Part shown: positions 43,774-52,642 of the stretch, piece by piece | How the letters are laid out: each line of letters opens with the position of its first letter | How positions within the stretch are numbered: the stretch's first letter is position 1 | Origin: Nannocystis punicea | GTDB taxonomy: Bacteria; Myxococcota_A; Polyangia; Nannocystales; Nannocystaceae | DNA length: 64,000 bases | Assembly: GCF_026965555.1 (NCBI RefSeq) | Contig: NZ_CP114040.1 | Span: 6,634,001-6,698,000, forward strand | Direction: 5' to 3' | The notes under the pieces: generated by a model | What the model saw: the letters and a program-made list of their open reading frames with translations, nothing else | The model's database searches: none | What the model was told of the DNA's origin: nothing | Program-made: the position numbers and the translations under genes

Positions 43774-45192
43774 CTACTGCCTCGCCTGCGCGGCGGGCAC
43801 GCCCGGGGCCGCCTCGTCGCGCTTGGCCTGGGGCGACCACTGCAGCGTCAGGAGCATGACGAAGAATCCGACGACGTAGGCGACGATCACCGGCCAGCCC
43901 TCCTTCAGGTAGCGCAGCGTGTGGCGCGCCTCCGGGAAGTCCTTCGAGATGGCGACGCCGGCCGAGGAGCCGAACCAGATCATCGACCCGCCGAACCCCA
44001 CGCTGAACGCCACGATCCCCCAGTCGTAGCCGCTCTGCTCGAGCGCCAGCTTCGTCAGCGGGATGTTGTCGAACACCGACGACACGAAGCCGAGCCCGAA
44101 CGCGGTCTGCCACGACGCCGGCGGGAGCGCCCGCACCGGCATCAGCGAGGCGCACCACACCAGCGACAACAGGAACAGCGCGCCCTTGGCCGCGCCGGGC
44201 AGCTCGCCCCAGGCCGGCCGACGCAGCAGCGCGCCGAGCAGGATCGCCGCCCACACCCCGTACCACGGGCCGCCGGCGAAGAAGCCCGCCCACGGGCCCG
44301 TGAACAGGAAGTTGGCGCCGATCGCCCCGGCCAGGATCAGCACCACGATCATCAGCTGGACGCGATCGATCGCCCGGGTCTGGCCGATCTTGGGCGCGAT
44401 CGCCTGCACCCGCGTCTGCTGCAGCGCGCCGAGCAGGCCGCAGATCAGGAGCGCGACGGCGCTGGCGACGATGGCCCGCAGGACCGCGAGCGGCGACACC
44501 CCGTCGAGCCACATCATCGTCGTCGTCGTGTCGCCGAGCACGCTCCACGCCCCGCCCGCGTTGCTCGCGGCCACCAGCGCCGCGACGTAGGCGACGGTGA
44601 CGCGGTCGCGGAAGGCCGAGCGGGCCATCACGCCGCCGATCATCGCCGCGGCGATGTTGTCGAGGAACGACGAGATGACCCACACCAGCGCGAGGAGGGT
44701 GAACGCGCCGAGCAGCGGGCGTCGGGGCAGCAGGCGCGACAGGTTGTCGGGCACGCCCGAGTGCTCGAAGTACTTGGCGAGCAGCGCGAAGCCGAGGAGG
44801 AGGCCGCCGAGGTTCAGCAGCGTGTGCTCGCCCTCGTGCAACAGGTGGCCCCACAGGCCGGGATGTGTCTGCTCGGCCGGCCACTCGAACCCCGGGGCGA
44901 GCGCCGCCGTGTAGAGCGTGATGACGAGCGCCCCGCCGAGGGCGACCTGCAGCGTGTGGCCGTGAAAGAGGGCCACGCCGAGGAGCACGAGCACGAACAG
45001 CACGAACGCGAACGGCACCGCGCCGAGCACGACGATCCCGTCGGCCGCTCGCGCCCCGAGCGCGCCGAGCACTCCGACCGCGACGACCGCGACTGCGAAC
45101 ACATAGGCCTTGGCCTGCCCCGCCGGTTCGGGGACGTCGGGGTCGCGAGCGTCCTCGCGGGTCTCGATGTTCGGCTGGCGGACCTCGCCCAT
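43774..45192 (-). CDS. NhaD/citrate-transporter-like ion transporter
   Basis: A 472-residue protein with about 11-12 membrane helices in the ion-transporter superfamily (ArsB/NhaD/citrate carriers). The conserved discontinuous-helix segments are SSFLDNIAAAMIGGVMARSA and SVFDNIPLTKLALEQSGYDW, the twin DN motifs of NhaD-type sodium/proton antiporters, and SNAGGAWSVLGDTTTTMMW fits the same family. Sodium/proton exchange is therefore the best guess, but anion transport is possible. I take the ATG at 45192, which has GAGGAG 8 bp upstream, over an upstream ATG. It is followed on the same strand, after an unusual gap, by another predicted antiporter. Confidence 0.82.
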   Translation of the reverse strand: MGEVRQPNIETREDARDPDVPEPAGQAKAYVFAVAVVAVGVLGALGARAADGIVVLGAVPFAFVLFVLVLLGVALFHGHTLQVALGGALVITLYTAALAPGFEWPAEQTHPGLWGHLLHEGEHTLLNLGGLLLGFALLAKYFEHSGVPDNLSRLLPRRPLLGAFTLLALVWVISSFLDNIAAAMIGGVMARSAFRDRVTVAYVAALVAASNAGGAWSVLGDTTTTMMWLDGVSPLAVLRAIVASAVALLICGLLGALQQTRVQAIAPKIGQTRAIDRVQLMIVVLILAGAIGANFLFTGPWAGFFAGGPWYGVWAAILLGALLRRPAWGELPGAAKGALFLLSLVWCASLMPVRALPPASWQTAFGLGFVSSVFDNIPLTKLALEQSGYDWGIVAFSVGFGGSMIWFGSSAGVAISKDFPEARHTLRYLKEGWPVIVAYVVGFFVMLLTLQWSPQAKRDEAAPGVPAAQARQ

Positions 45193-45665
45193 GGTCGGCT
45201 CCTCGTCGCGTCGCGGACGACTCGACCCCGGAGTTAGGCGCCACATCGGCCTCGCTGGCAAACCTCGCTGGCGCGCGTGCTGTCCGGGGCGGCGTCCGCC
45301 TCGCGCCGCGGCGAGCGAGCTCGTGCGAGCGCGCCGGCCGCGGCTGGGCGGCGGGGCCGCGGCGCTCGGTACGGATCGACCGCGCCGGGCTCAGCTGCGG
45401 GTCCATCGCGCAGCGACGAACACCGAGATCGCCGAGCTCATCGCTCTCGCTCGTCGGCGATCCACGGCCATCCGAGGCGCATCCTCGCGACGATCTCGCT
45501 CGAGCTCCGCCCCTCGCTCCCGATAACTCGTCGACGCTCCACGACCCATCCTTGGCGACGCTCGCGCTCGAACTTCGCCCCTCGCTCCCGATCGTCGGCG
45601 AACCTCGACGCGAGACGGCGCATCCTTGCGACGGTCACGAGCCACGACCCTGGCGGCGACGCGGT
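45193..45665. other. 473-bp intergenic region with direct repeats
   Basis: No gene seen. A direct repeat of about 44 bp occurs at 45481-45524 and 45548-45592; both end in CGCCCCTCGCTCCCGAT. A partial third copy (CATCCTTGCGACG) lies near 45630. The left 250 bp is GC-rich and featureless to my eye. None of the 14-bp dyads is present. The region separates the two antiporter genes on the minus strand and must contain the promoter of the NhaD-like gene. Confidence 0.6.
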
Positions 45666-47759
45666 TCACTCGCCGATGACGATGCCGCGCTGCAGTAGCG
45701 TTGTGGCGCGTTCGATCGCCTCGTGGCCGCCGGCCAGAGTCAGCGTGTCGCCGACTTGCAGCCGCTCGTTGGCCTCGGGGAGCACCACGCCCGCGGAAGC
45801 GCGGTTGATCGACAGCACCGACGCGCCCGTGCGTGCGCGCAGGTTGAGCTCGGCCAGCGTCTGCCCGATCGCCGGGCTGCTCGCCGCCAGGGTCACCGGC
45901 GTCATGTCGGGGAAGCCGGGCAGCATCGGCGCCACATCGACCAGCGATTGATGCGCGGCCGGCCCGCTGCCGCCGCCCTGGCCCTGGCGGGACAGCACCT
46001 CGACGATCAGCTCGGTGCCCGCGCGCACGTGGCCGTCGAGGTTGCCGATGCTGCGCCACACGTTGTAGCCGAGCGCCGCGACCACCAGGGCGAACACCGC
46101 GAAGCCCGAGCTGAGCGGCAGGAACGGCTGCAGCACGGCCACCAGCGGCAGGCCGATCACCAGCGACAGCGCCAGCTCGATCGCCACGGTGAACGCGCGC
46201 CGAGGCGCCGAGCCGAGGTCGAGCTTGCCGTCGTCGCGGGTCGGCAAGACCACCGCCGCCAGCGCGCGGGCCAGCGCCGCCGCCCGCCGCAGCACGCCGA
46301 CGAACAGCACGCCCGCGAGCGTCAGCGTCGCGCCGACGTACATGATCTCGATCACCGTCGGGGACAGGTGCGTCGCCTGGAACATCGCGTCGACCACCTG
46401 CCAGTGGACCAGGCTCGAGCCGGCGAGCAGCGCCACCAGCAGGGTCGCGTCGACGGCCAGCATCAGCAGCGGCCCGCGGACGCGGCGGCCCACCGCCGCG
46501 CTGCGGGGGGCCGAGCGCAGCTGCTCGATCCACCCGTCGTAGAAGGTGACGAACGTCTGCAGGCGATCGGGCAGCCAGCGGTCGACCGCCTCGGCGCCGC
46601 GCTCGGAGCGACGGACCATCACCGGGGTGGTGAGCGCGGTGAGGATCGCGACCGCCACCATGATCGGCAGGATGAACTCCGGGATCGCGCCCGTCTGCAA
46701 GCCGAGGCCGGCGATGATGAACGAGAACTCGCCGATCTGGGCCAGGCTCATCCCGGCGCGGACCGAGCGCCGGAGCCCGTTGCCGGCCAGGAACGAGCCG
46801 AGCGACACCCCGAGGAATTTTCCGCCGAGCACCACCAGCGTCAGCACCACCACCGGCAACCAGTGATGGGCCACGATCACCGGGTCGATCGTCATGCCGA
46901 TCGAGATGAAGAACACCGCGGCGAACAGGTCGCGCAGCGGCTGGATCACGTGCTCGACCTTCGGCCCCTCGCCCGACTCCGACACCAGCATGCCGGCGAG
47001 GAACGCCCCGAGCGCGACCGAGTAGCCCGAGGCCGAGGCGAACGCCGCCATGCCGAAGCACACCGCGATGCCGGCGATCAGCGTCGTCTCGGCCCGGCCG
47101 ATCCGCACCACCCCGCGGATGAAGCGCGGCACCACCAGGAGCCCCGCGGCCAGCAGCGCCAGCAGGAACGCCAGCAGCTTGCCGACCGTCAGGGCGAAGT
47201 CGAGCGGCGACAGACCTGTCCCCGAGGCCAGGCCGGTGAGGATCGCCAGCAGCAGGATGGCGATCATGTCCTCGAACACCAGCACCGCGAACACGACCTC
47301 GACGAAGCCGCCGCGCAGGCGCTGCTCCTCGAACGCCTTGGCCACCAGCATCGTCGACGAGATGCCGAGGCACGCGCCGACGAACAGGCTCGCGGTCGAG
47401 TCCCAGCCGAAGATCCGCCCGACCATGTAGCCGAGCGAGATCATCAGCCCGACCTCGATCACCGCCGTCAGCGCCGCCGGCAGCCCGATCTTCACGATCT
47501 TGCGCAGGCTGAACTCGATGCCGATGCTGAACATCAGCAGGATCACGCCGAACTCGGACAGCGAGTGGGCCAGGTGCACGCTGCCCTCGCCGCCGATGAT
47601 GATGCCCGGCACGTGCGGGCCGAGGATCATGCCCGCGACCAGGTAGCCGAGCACCGGCGGCTGATGCAGCCGCTGCGACAGCAAGCTGGTCACGGCCGCG
47701 GTCCCGAGGATCGCGCCGACCTCTTGCACGTAGTGAGCCGCGCTCGCGCTCGCGCTCAT
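45666..47759 (-). CDS. CPA2-family cation/proton antiporter with TrkA-C domain
   Basis: A 697-residue membrane protein of the monovalent cation:proton antiporter-2 (KefB/RosB-like) family. About twelve helices carry LHQPPVLGYLVAGMILGPHV, FGVILLMFSIGIEF, VLVFEDMIAILLL and SLAQIGEFSFIIAGLGLQTG. The antiporter core is followed by a further membrane region (about 440-580) and then a TrkA-C-like domain (about 620-697; LNLRARTGASVLSINRASAG and LQVGDTLTLAGGHEAIERAT) that usually senses a nucleotide. No TrkA-N domain is present. Potassium/proton exchange is likely. One dyad (47217-47230) lies in a loop. The ATG at 47759 is one of two near-adjacent in-frame ATGs. Confidence 0.88.
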   Translation of the reverse strand: MSASASAAHYVQEVGAILGTAAVTSLLSQRLHQPPVLGYLVAGMILGPHVPGIIIGGEGSVHLAHSLSEFGVILLMFSIGIEFSLRKIVKIGLPAALTAVIEVGLMISLGYMVGRIFGWDSTASLFVGACLGISSTMLVAKAFEEQRLRGGFVEVVFAVLVFEDMIAILLLAILTGLASGTGLSPLDFALTVGKLLAFLLALLAAGLLVVPRFIRGVVRIGRAETTLIAGIAVCFGMAAFASASGYSVALGAFLAGMLVSESGEGPKVEHVIQPLRDLFAAVFFISIGMTIDPVIVAHHWLPVVVLTLVVLGGKFLGVSLGSFLAGNGLRRSVRAGMSLAQIGEFSFIIAGLGLQTGAIPEFILPIMVAVAILTALTTPVMVRRSERGAEAVDRWLPDRLQTFVTFYDGWIEQLRSAPRSAAVGRRVRGPLLMLAVDATLLVALLAGSSLVHWQVVDAMFQATHLSPTVIEIMYVGATLTLAGVLFVGVLRRAAALARALAAVVLPTRDDGKLDLGSAPRRAFTVAIELALSLVIGLPLVAVLQPFLPLSSGFAVFALVVAALGYNVWRSIGNLDGHVRAGTELIVEVLSRQGQGGGSGPAAHQSLVDVAPMLPGFPDMTPVTLAASSPAIGQTLAELNLRARTGASVLSINRASAGVVLPEANERLQVGDTLTLAGGHEAIERATTLLQRGIVIGE

Positions 47760-47826
47760 GCGAGCCGACACGATAACGCAAAACCACCGGCCCGCGAGCG
47801 GCAGACTGCTGCTCGCCCGCGCCCGC

Positions 47827-48618
47827 TCACTCGCCGAGCGTCATCAGGCCCATCCCGGTGAGCCAGCTTCCGCCGTCGATCACCAGCGTCGCCCCGGTCG
47901 TGTAGGCGCTGGCGGGCGAGGCCAGGAACACCGCTGCGTCGGCGATCTCGCGCGGCTGGCCGAAGCGTCGCAGCGGAATCGCCCGCTCCGCCTTCGTGCG
48001 CAGGTCGGGCGGCAAGAGGCGGGTCATGCCCTCGGTGCCGTCGATCGGCCCCGGCGCGATCACGTTGACGCGGATCCCCGCCGGCCCCCACTCGACCGCC
48101 AGAGTGCGGGTGAGCGCGTCGATCCCAGCCTTCGCGCTGGCCGCGTGGACCTGCAGCGGCGTGCCGCCGTAGTGCAGCGTCGCCGAGATGTTGAGGATCG
48201 ACCCGCCGGCGCGCGACAGCAGCGGCAGGGCCGCCTTGCAGGCGTTGAACGTGCCCTTGAGGTCGATGTCGACCACCGTGCCGAAGCCGTTCGGCGACAG
48301 GCTCGCGGCCGGGCACAGGAAGTTGCCGGCCGCCGAATTGACCAGGACGTCGAGCCGGCCCCACCGCGCGTCGATCGCCTGCATCAGCGCCTCGACCTGC
48401 TCGGGCTTGCGCACGTCCGTCGCCACCGCCAGCGCCTCGCCGCCCGCCGCCGCGATCGCCTCGACCGTCGCCTCGAGCTTGGCCTGCGTCCGCCCGCACA
48501 CCGCCACCCGGGCCCCGTGCTCGGCCAGAGTCACCGCGATCGAGGCCCCGATCCCCGAGCCCCCGCCGGTGACGAGGGCGACCAGTCCCTGCAGTGCGTC
48601 CGCGCGAAAGATACTCAT
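47827..48618 (-). CDS. 2,4-dienoyl-CoA-reductase-like SDR
   Basis: A 263-residue short-chain dehydrogenase/reductase. The nucleotide-binding TGGGSGIG is at residues 17-24, NSAAGNFLCPAASLSPNGFG and the following VVDIDLKGTFNACKAAL closely resemble peroxisomal-type 2,4-dienoyl-CoA reductases, and HAASAKAGIDALTRTLAVEW has the lysine but lacks the tyrosine of the usual YxxxK, as in that subfamily. It probably reduces dienoyl-CoA intermediates during unsaturated fatty-acid breakdown with NADPH. The ATG at 48618 immediately precedes the fold. Upstream toward smc lie 70 bp of dyad array. Confidence 0.85.
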   Translation of the reverse strand: MSIFRADALQGLVALVTGGGSGIGASIAVTLAEHGARVAVCGRTQAKLEATVEAIAAAGGEALAVATDVRKPEQVEALMQAIDARWGRLDVLVNSAAGNFLCPAASLSPNGFGTVVDIDLKGTFNACKAALPLLSRAGGSILNISATLHYGGTPLQVHAASAKAGIDALTRTLAVEWGPAGIRVNVIAPGPIDGTEGMTRLLPPDLRTKAERAIPLRRFGQPREIADAAVFLASPASAYTTGATLVIDGGSWLTGMGLMTLGE

Positions 48619-48694
48619 GCCGCGACGATGCCCGGTTTCCGCCCCGCGCGGCACGCCCGCCGTCGTGAGCCCGGCCACGCGGCGCCCGGCTGGA

Positions 48695-48764
48695 TGCCCC
48701 GGTGGGCATGTTCCAATCGACATGTTCGATCCGACATGCCCTCTCGGACATGCCCGCACGGACA
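48695..48764. repeat. Five-unit dyad array downstream of smc
   Basis: Units at 48695, 48709, 48723, 48737 and 48751 abut exactly: TGCCCCGGTGGGCA, TGTTCCAATCGACA, TGTTCGATCCGACA, TGCCCTCTCGGACA, TGCCCGCACGGACA. The array lies between the smc stop (48776) and the start of the SDR gene, both on the minus strand. Confidence 0.9.
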
Positions 48765-48775
48765 CCCGCCGTCCT

Positions 48776-51700
48776 TCAGGCGACCGCCATCTCGACCGCG
48801 CGCTTGATGTTGACGCTGACGAGCTTGGACACCCCGCGGGTCTCCATCGTCACCCCGTACAGGCGGTCGGCGATCTCCATCGTCCGCTTGTTGTGGGTGA
48901 TGATGATGAACTGGGTGTTCTGCGCCATCTCCTGGACCATCGCGCCGAAGCGGCCGACGTTGGCCTCGTCGAGCGGCGCGTCGACCTCGTCGAGGAGGCA
49001 GAACGGGCTCGGCTTGATGAGGAAGATGGCGAAGATCAGGCTGACCGCGGTGAGCGCCTTCTCGCCGCCGGACAGCAGCTCGAGGTTGCGGACCTGCTTG
49101 CCGGGCGGCTGGGCCTGGATCTCGACGCCGGTGCCGAGCAGGTCGCTGGCGTCGGTCAGCTTGAGCAGGGCCTGGCCGCCGTTGAACAGGCGCGGGAACA
49201 CCAGCTGGAACCGCTCGTTGATCTCGCGGAACGTCTCGAGGAACCGCTCGCGCGTGGTCTTGTTGATCTTGTCGATCGCCTCCTGCAGCTGGGCGATCGC
49301 CGACTCGAGGTCGCGCTTCTGCGTCGACAGGTACTCGCAGCGGCTCGAGACCTCCTCGAACTCCTCGATGGCCGTCAGGTTGACCTCGCCCATGCGCGCC
49401 AGCACGCGCTTGAGCTCCTGCTGACGGGCCGCCGAGTCGGGCCCGGCCAGCGGGCGGTCGTGGAAGTCGCACAGCGACAGCTCGAGCTCGGCGTCGAAGC
49501 GCTCGCGGATGTCGGCGCTCAGGTGCTGCGCCTCCATGCGCTGCTCCTTGAGCACGCTCTCGACCTCGGCCAGGCGCTCGCGCTGCTCGTCGAGCCCGTT
49601 GCGCAGCTTGCGGACCGAGAGGTCGAGCTCGTCGGTGGCCAGGCGGACCGCGTCGTGGGCCTCGCGCGCGGCCTGCAGGGTCGCGGTGGCCGTGCGGTGG
49701 GCCTCGAGCTGCTGCTCGCGCTCGGCCTCGGCGGCCTGCAGCGCCTCCTCGAGCGCCGCGATCTTCGCCTCGCCCTCGACCTGCGCCTGGCCGAGCCGCT
49801 GCAGGCGCTCGTCCTCGGCGGCGACCTGGCGCGACAGGCGGGCCTCGGCGGCCGTCAGCGCCCCGAGCTGCTGCTGGAAGCGCGCCAGCGCCACCTTGGC
49901 CTCGGTCAGCATCTCCGAGACCTGCGCCTGCTGCTCGCGCAGCATCTCGATGCGCGCCTCGGCGTCGACGATCATCTGCTGCAGCCCCGGCAGCTCCTCG
50001 CGCACCTGCGCCAGCTCCTCCGTCAGGCGCGCGCGCTCCTCCTCGCGGCCGCCGAGCGACGCCTGCAGCTTGTTGCGCTCGCGCGTCAGCTGCTCGGTGC
50101 GCTGGCCCAGCTGCTGGATCTCCCGCTGCAGCCGGCTGACCTCCTGCACCCGCGACAGCCGGACCTTCTCCGACTCGAGCAGCTCCGCCTCGCTCATCTC
50201 GCGCTCGGCCTCGAGCTGCGTCTGGCGCTCGACCAGCACCTGGACCTGCTCGTACGCGGCCGCGACCTCGGCGTCGCGCGCGGTCACCTGCTCGTGCAGC
50301 TCGCGGATCTCTCGCTTCTGCTGCAGCAGCGCCGAGTCGAGCCCCTGGGCCGAGCCGCCGATCACCACGCCCGACGGCTCGACGCGGTCGCCGGCCAGCG
50401 TCACCAGCGGCGCGGTCGCGCCGGCCTGCCACAGCTCGAGCGCCTGCGGCAGGTCGTCGATCACCACGGTGTCGCCGAGCAGCGCCCGCGCCAGCGGCCG
50501 CAGCTCGGCCGGGACCTCGATCGCGTCCACCAAGCGGCCCACCACGCCTGGCCGTTCGAGCATGTCCTCGAGGCCAGGGCCGTAGGAACCGGTCTCATCG
50601 GACATGCCCTCGGCGCCATGCTCGGAGCGGCGCGGCCGGCACTCGCGCGGCAGGAACGAGGTGCGGCCCTCCTGCTTGGCCTTGAGCAGGGCGACCGCGG
50701 CGACGCTGGCGCGCACGCCGTCGACGACCACGCCCTGCAGGCGGTCGCCGAGCACCGCCGACAGCGCCGCCTCGAACTTTGCGGGCGCGGCGAGGTGGTC
50801 GGCGAGGATGCCGAGGATCGTCCCCCCGGCCTCGGCGCCGATCGCGTCGCGGTTCTGGATCACCGTCTGCACGCCGCTGGCGCAGCCGCGGTAGCGCTTC
50901 TGGATCTCCTCGAGCGACTGCACGCGCGACTGCACGCGCTGCAGCTGCGCACGGGCGCCGTCGTGGGTCTGCTCCGCGGCCTTGATCTGGCCCTTGAGCG
51001 CCTGCTTCTCGCGGTCGCCGGCGCTGCGGCGGTCCTGCAGCCCCGCCACCCGCTCGGCCGCGGCCTCACGGGCGGCCTCCGCGACCTCGAGGTCGGCGCG
51101 GTCGCGCTCGACCTGGATCCCCAGCAGCTCGGTCTCCTGCGTCAGGGCGGAGATCCGCTGCTCGAGGTCGGACAGGCCCTCGGCGCGGGCCTGCAGCTGC
51201 GCCGACGCCGTCGCCTCGCGCTGCTGCAGACGGCCGAGCTGCGAGCGCCCGCGCTCGAACTCCGACACCTCGCCGCGCAGCCGCGCCGCCAGGCCGTCGT
51301 GCTCCTCTTGCAGGCGCGCCGCGACCTCGGCGTGGCCCTCGTCGGCGCCGGCGCGCAGCTCGCCGAGCTGGGCCGTGACCTGCTCGAGCTCGCCGCGCAG
51401 CGCCGTCAGCGAGCGCTCCGCCGCGGCCGCTTCGGCCCGCGCCTGCGTGACCGCCTGGCGCGCCCCTTCCTGCTCGCGCCGGCGGAACTGGCCCTCGCTC
51501 TCGGCCAGCTTGATGCGGTTGTCGAGGTCGAACACCGTCGTCTGGGCGGTCCGCAGCTCCTGCTCGCGCTGCAGCAGCTCGGTCCGCTGGGCCTCGCCGC
51601 GCGCGTCGGCGGCCGCCAGGTTGGCCCGCATGTCGTCGACCTGCACGCCGAGCTCGCCGCGCCGGACCTCGAGCACGCGCCGCGTCGCCTCGAGCTCGAG

Positions 51701-52408
51701 GAAGCGGTGGCTGGCGATCCACAGGTCGAGGTCGCGCAGCTCGGCCCGGTACCGCTTGTAGCGCTCGGCCTTCTGCGCCTGCCGCCGCAGGTTGCCGACC
51801 CGCGCCTCGAGCTCGGACAGCACGTCGGACACGCGCAGCAGGTTCTGCTGCGTCTGCTCGATCTTCTTCTCCGCGGCCTGCTTCTGCGCCTTGAAGCGGG
51901 TGATGCCGGCGGCCTCGTCGATGATGTAGCGGCGCTCCTCGGCCTTGGAGCTGACGATTCGGCCGACCTGGCCCTGCTCGATGATCGAGTAGCCGCGGGT
52001 GCCGGCGCCGGTGCCGGCCATCAGCTCCTGGATGTCGCGCAGGCGGCACGGCACCTTGTTGATGAGGTACTCGCTGGTGCCGTCGCGGAACAGCCGGCGC
52101 GTCACCGCGATCTCGGCGAAGTTGAGGTAGGCCGCCGGGACCTGCCCGTTGTTCTGGAAGGTGAGCGTCACCTCGGCCGCGTTGCCGGGGCCGCGCGTCG
52201 AGCAACCGGCGAAGATCACGTCGGCCATGCCCTGACCGCGCAGGTGCTTGGCCCGCTGCTCGCCGAGGCACCAGCGCATCGCGTCGACGACGTTCGACTT
52301 GCCGCAGCCGTTGGGCCCGAGGATCGCCGTCACGTGGTCGTCCACGTGGATGACCTCGCGGTCGGCGAAGGACTTGAACCCGTTGACCTCGATCTTCTTG
52401 ATTCGCAT
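48776..52408 (-). CDS. smc: Chromosome partition protein SMC
   Basis: A 1210-residue SMC ATPase for chromosome compaction and segregation. The head is formed by the N-terminal Walker A (AILGPNGCGKSNVVDAMRW) and the C-terminal signature LSGGEKALTAVSLIFAIFLI with Walker B FCLLDEVDAPLDEANVGRF. Two long coiled coils of Glu/Arg/Gln-rich sequence surround the hinge (about residues 520-680; GLPR-type segments include EAGGTILGILADHLAAP and VVIDDLPQALELW). In the hinge a six-unit dyad array (50549-50632) encodes about 28 residues including GMSDETGSYGPGLEDMLERP. The start MRIKKIEVNGFKSFADR is canonical. It is divergent from ftsY. No scpA or scpB is in the window. Confidence 0.96.
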   Translation of the reverse strand: MRIKKIEVNGFKSFADREVIHVDDHVTAILGPNGCGKSNVVDAMRWCLGEQRAKHLRGQGMADVIFAGCSTRGPGNAAEVTLTFQNNGQVPAAYLNFAEIAVTRRLFRDGTSEYLINKVPCRLRDIQELMAGTGAGTRGYSIIEQGQVGRIVSSKAEERRYIIDEAAGITRFKAQKQAAEKKIEQTQQNLLRVSDVLSELEARVGNLRRQAQKAERYKRYRAELRDLDLWIASHRFLELEATRRVLEVRRGELGVQVDDMRANLAAADARGEAQRTELLQREQELRTAQTTVFDLDNRIKLAESEGQFRRREQEGARQAVTQARAEAAAAERSLTALRGELEQVTAQLGELRAGADEGHAEVAARLQEEHDGLAARLRGEVSEFERGRSQLGRLQQREATASAQLQARAEGLSDLEQRISALTQETELLGIQVERDRADLEVAEAAREAAAERVAGLQDRRSAGDREKQALKGQIKAAEQTHDGARAQLQRVQSRVQSLEEIQKRYRGCASGVQTVIQNRDAIGAEAGGTILGILADHLAAPAKFEAALSAVLGDRLQGVVVDGVRASVAAVALLKAKQEGRTSFLPRECRPRRSEHGAEGMSDETGSYGPGLEDMLERPGVVGRLVDAIEVPAELRPLARALLGDTVVIDDLPQALELWQAGATAPLVTLAGDRVEPSGVVIGGSAQGLDSALLQQKREIRELHEQVTARDAEVAAAYEQVQVLVERQTQLEAEREMSEAELLESEKVRLSRVQEVSRLQREIQQLGQRTEQLTRERNKLQASLGGREEERARLTEELAQVREELPGLQQMIVDAEARIEMLREQQAQVSEMLTEAKVALARFQQQLGALTAAEARLSRQVAAEDERLQRLGQAQVEGEAKIAALEEALQAAEAEREQQLEAHRTATATLQAAREAHDAVRLATDELDLSVRKLRNGLDEQRERLAEVESVLKEQRMEAQHLSADIRERFDAELELSLCDFHDRPLAGPDSAARQQELKRVLARMGEVNLTAIEEFEEVSSRCEYLSTQKRDLESAIAQLQEAIDKINKTTRERFLETFREINERFQLVFPRLFNGGQALLKLTDASDLLGTGVEIQAQPPGKQVRNLELLSGGEKALTAVSLIFAIFLIKPSPFCLLDEVDAPLDEANVGRFGAMVQEMAQNTQFIIITHNKRTMEIADRLYGVTMETRGVSKLVSVNIKRAVEMAVA
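50549..50632. repeat. Six-unit dyad array in the SMC hinge
   Basis: Six 14-bp steps (50549, 50563, 50577, 50591, 50605, 50619) make 84 bp, 28 codons, in frame. Units include TGTCCTCGAGGCCA, GGTCTCATCGGACA and TGCCCTCGGCGCCA. They lie in the hinge between the FLPRE strand and the GVVGRLVDAI helix, a variable loop in SMC proteins. Confidence 0.85.
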
Positions 52409-52642
52409 CGATCGGCGCGCGCAAAAAAACGCTGGCGTCCGCGAGATAGCACCACCCGCTCCCCCGGAAAAGCCCGCCGTGACGATCTCCCCGCGGCGAT
52501 CTCCTGGCACGGGTGACGCGGGCCGCCCCGACCCTCCGGCGCCCGCGGCCCGCGCCCCGGAGATCTCGCAGATCTCGCAGAGCTACGCCCGAACCCTTCA
52601 GGATCGGCGCCGGCTGTGCTACCGCTGCAGTGGCCGTCGCCG

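Noticed and set aside
45193..45665. A small gene in the 473-bp gap between antiporter genes
   Set aside because: The open frames there consist of Arg/Ser-rich repeat translation without start signals; direct DNA repeats explain them.
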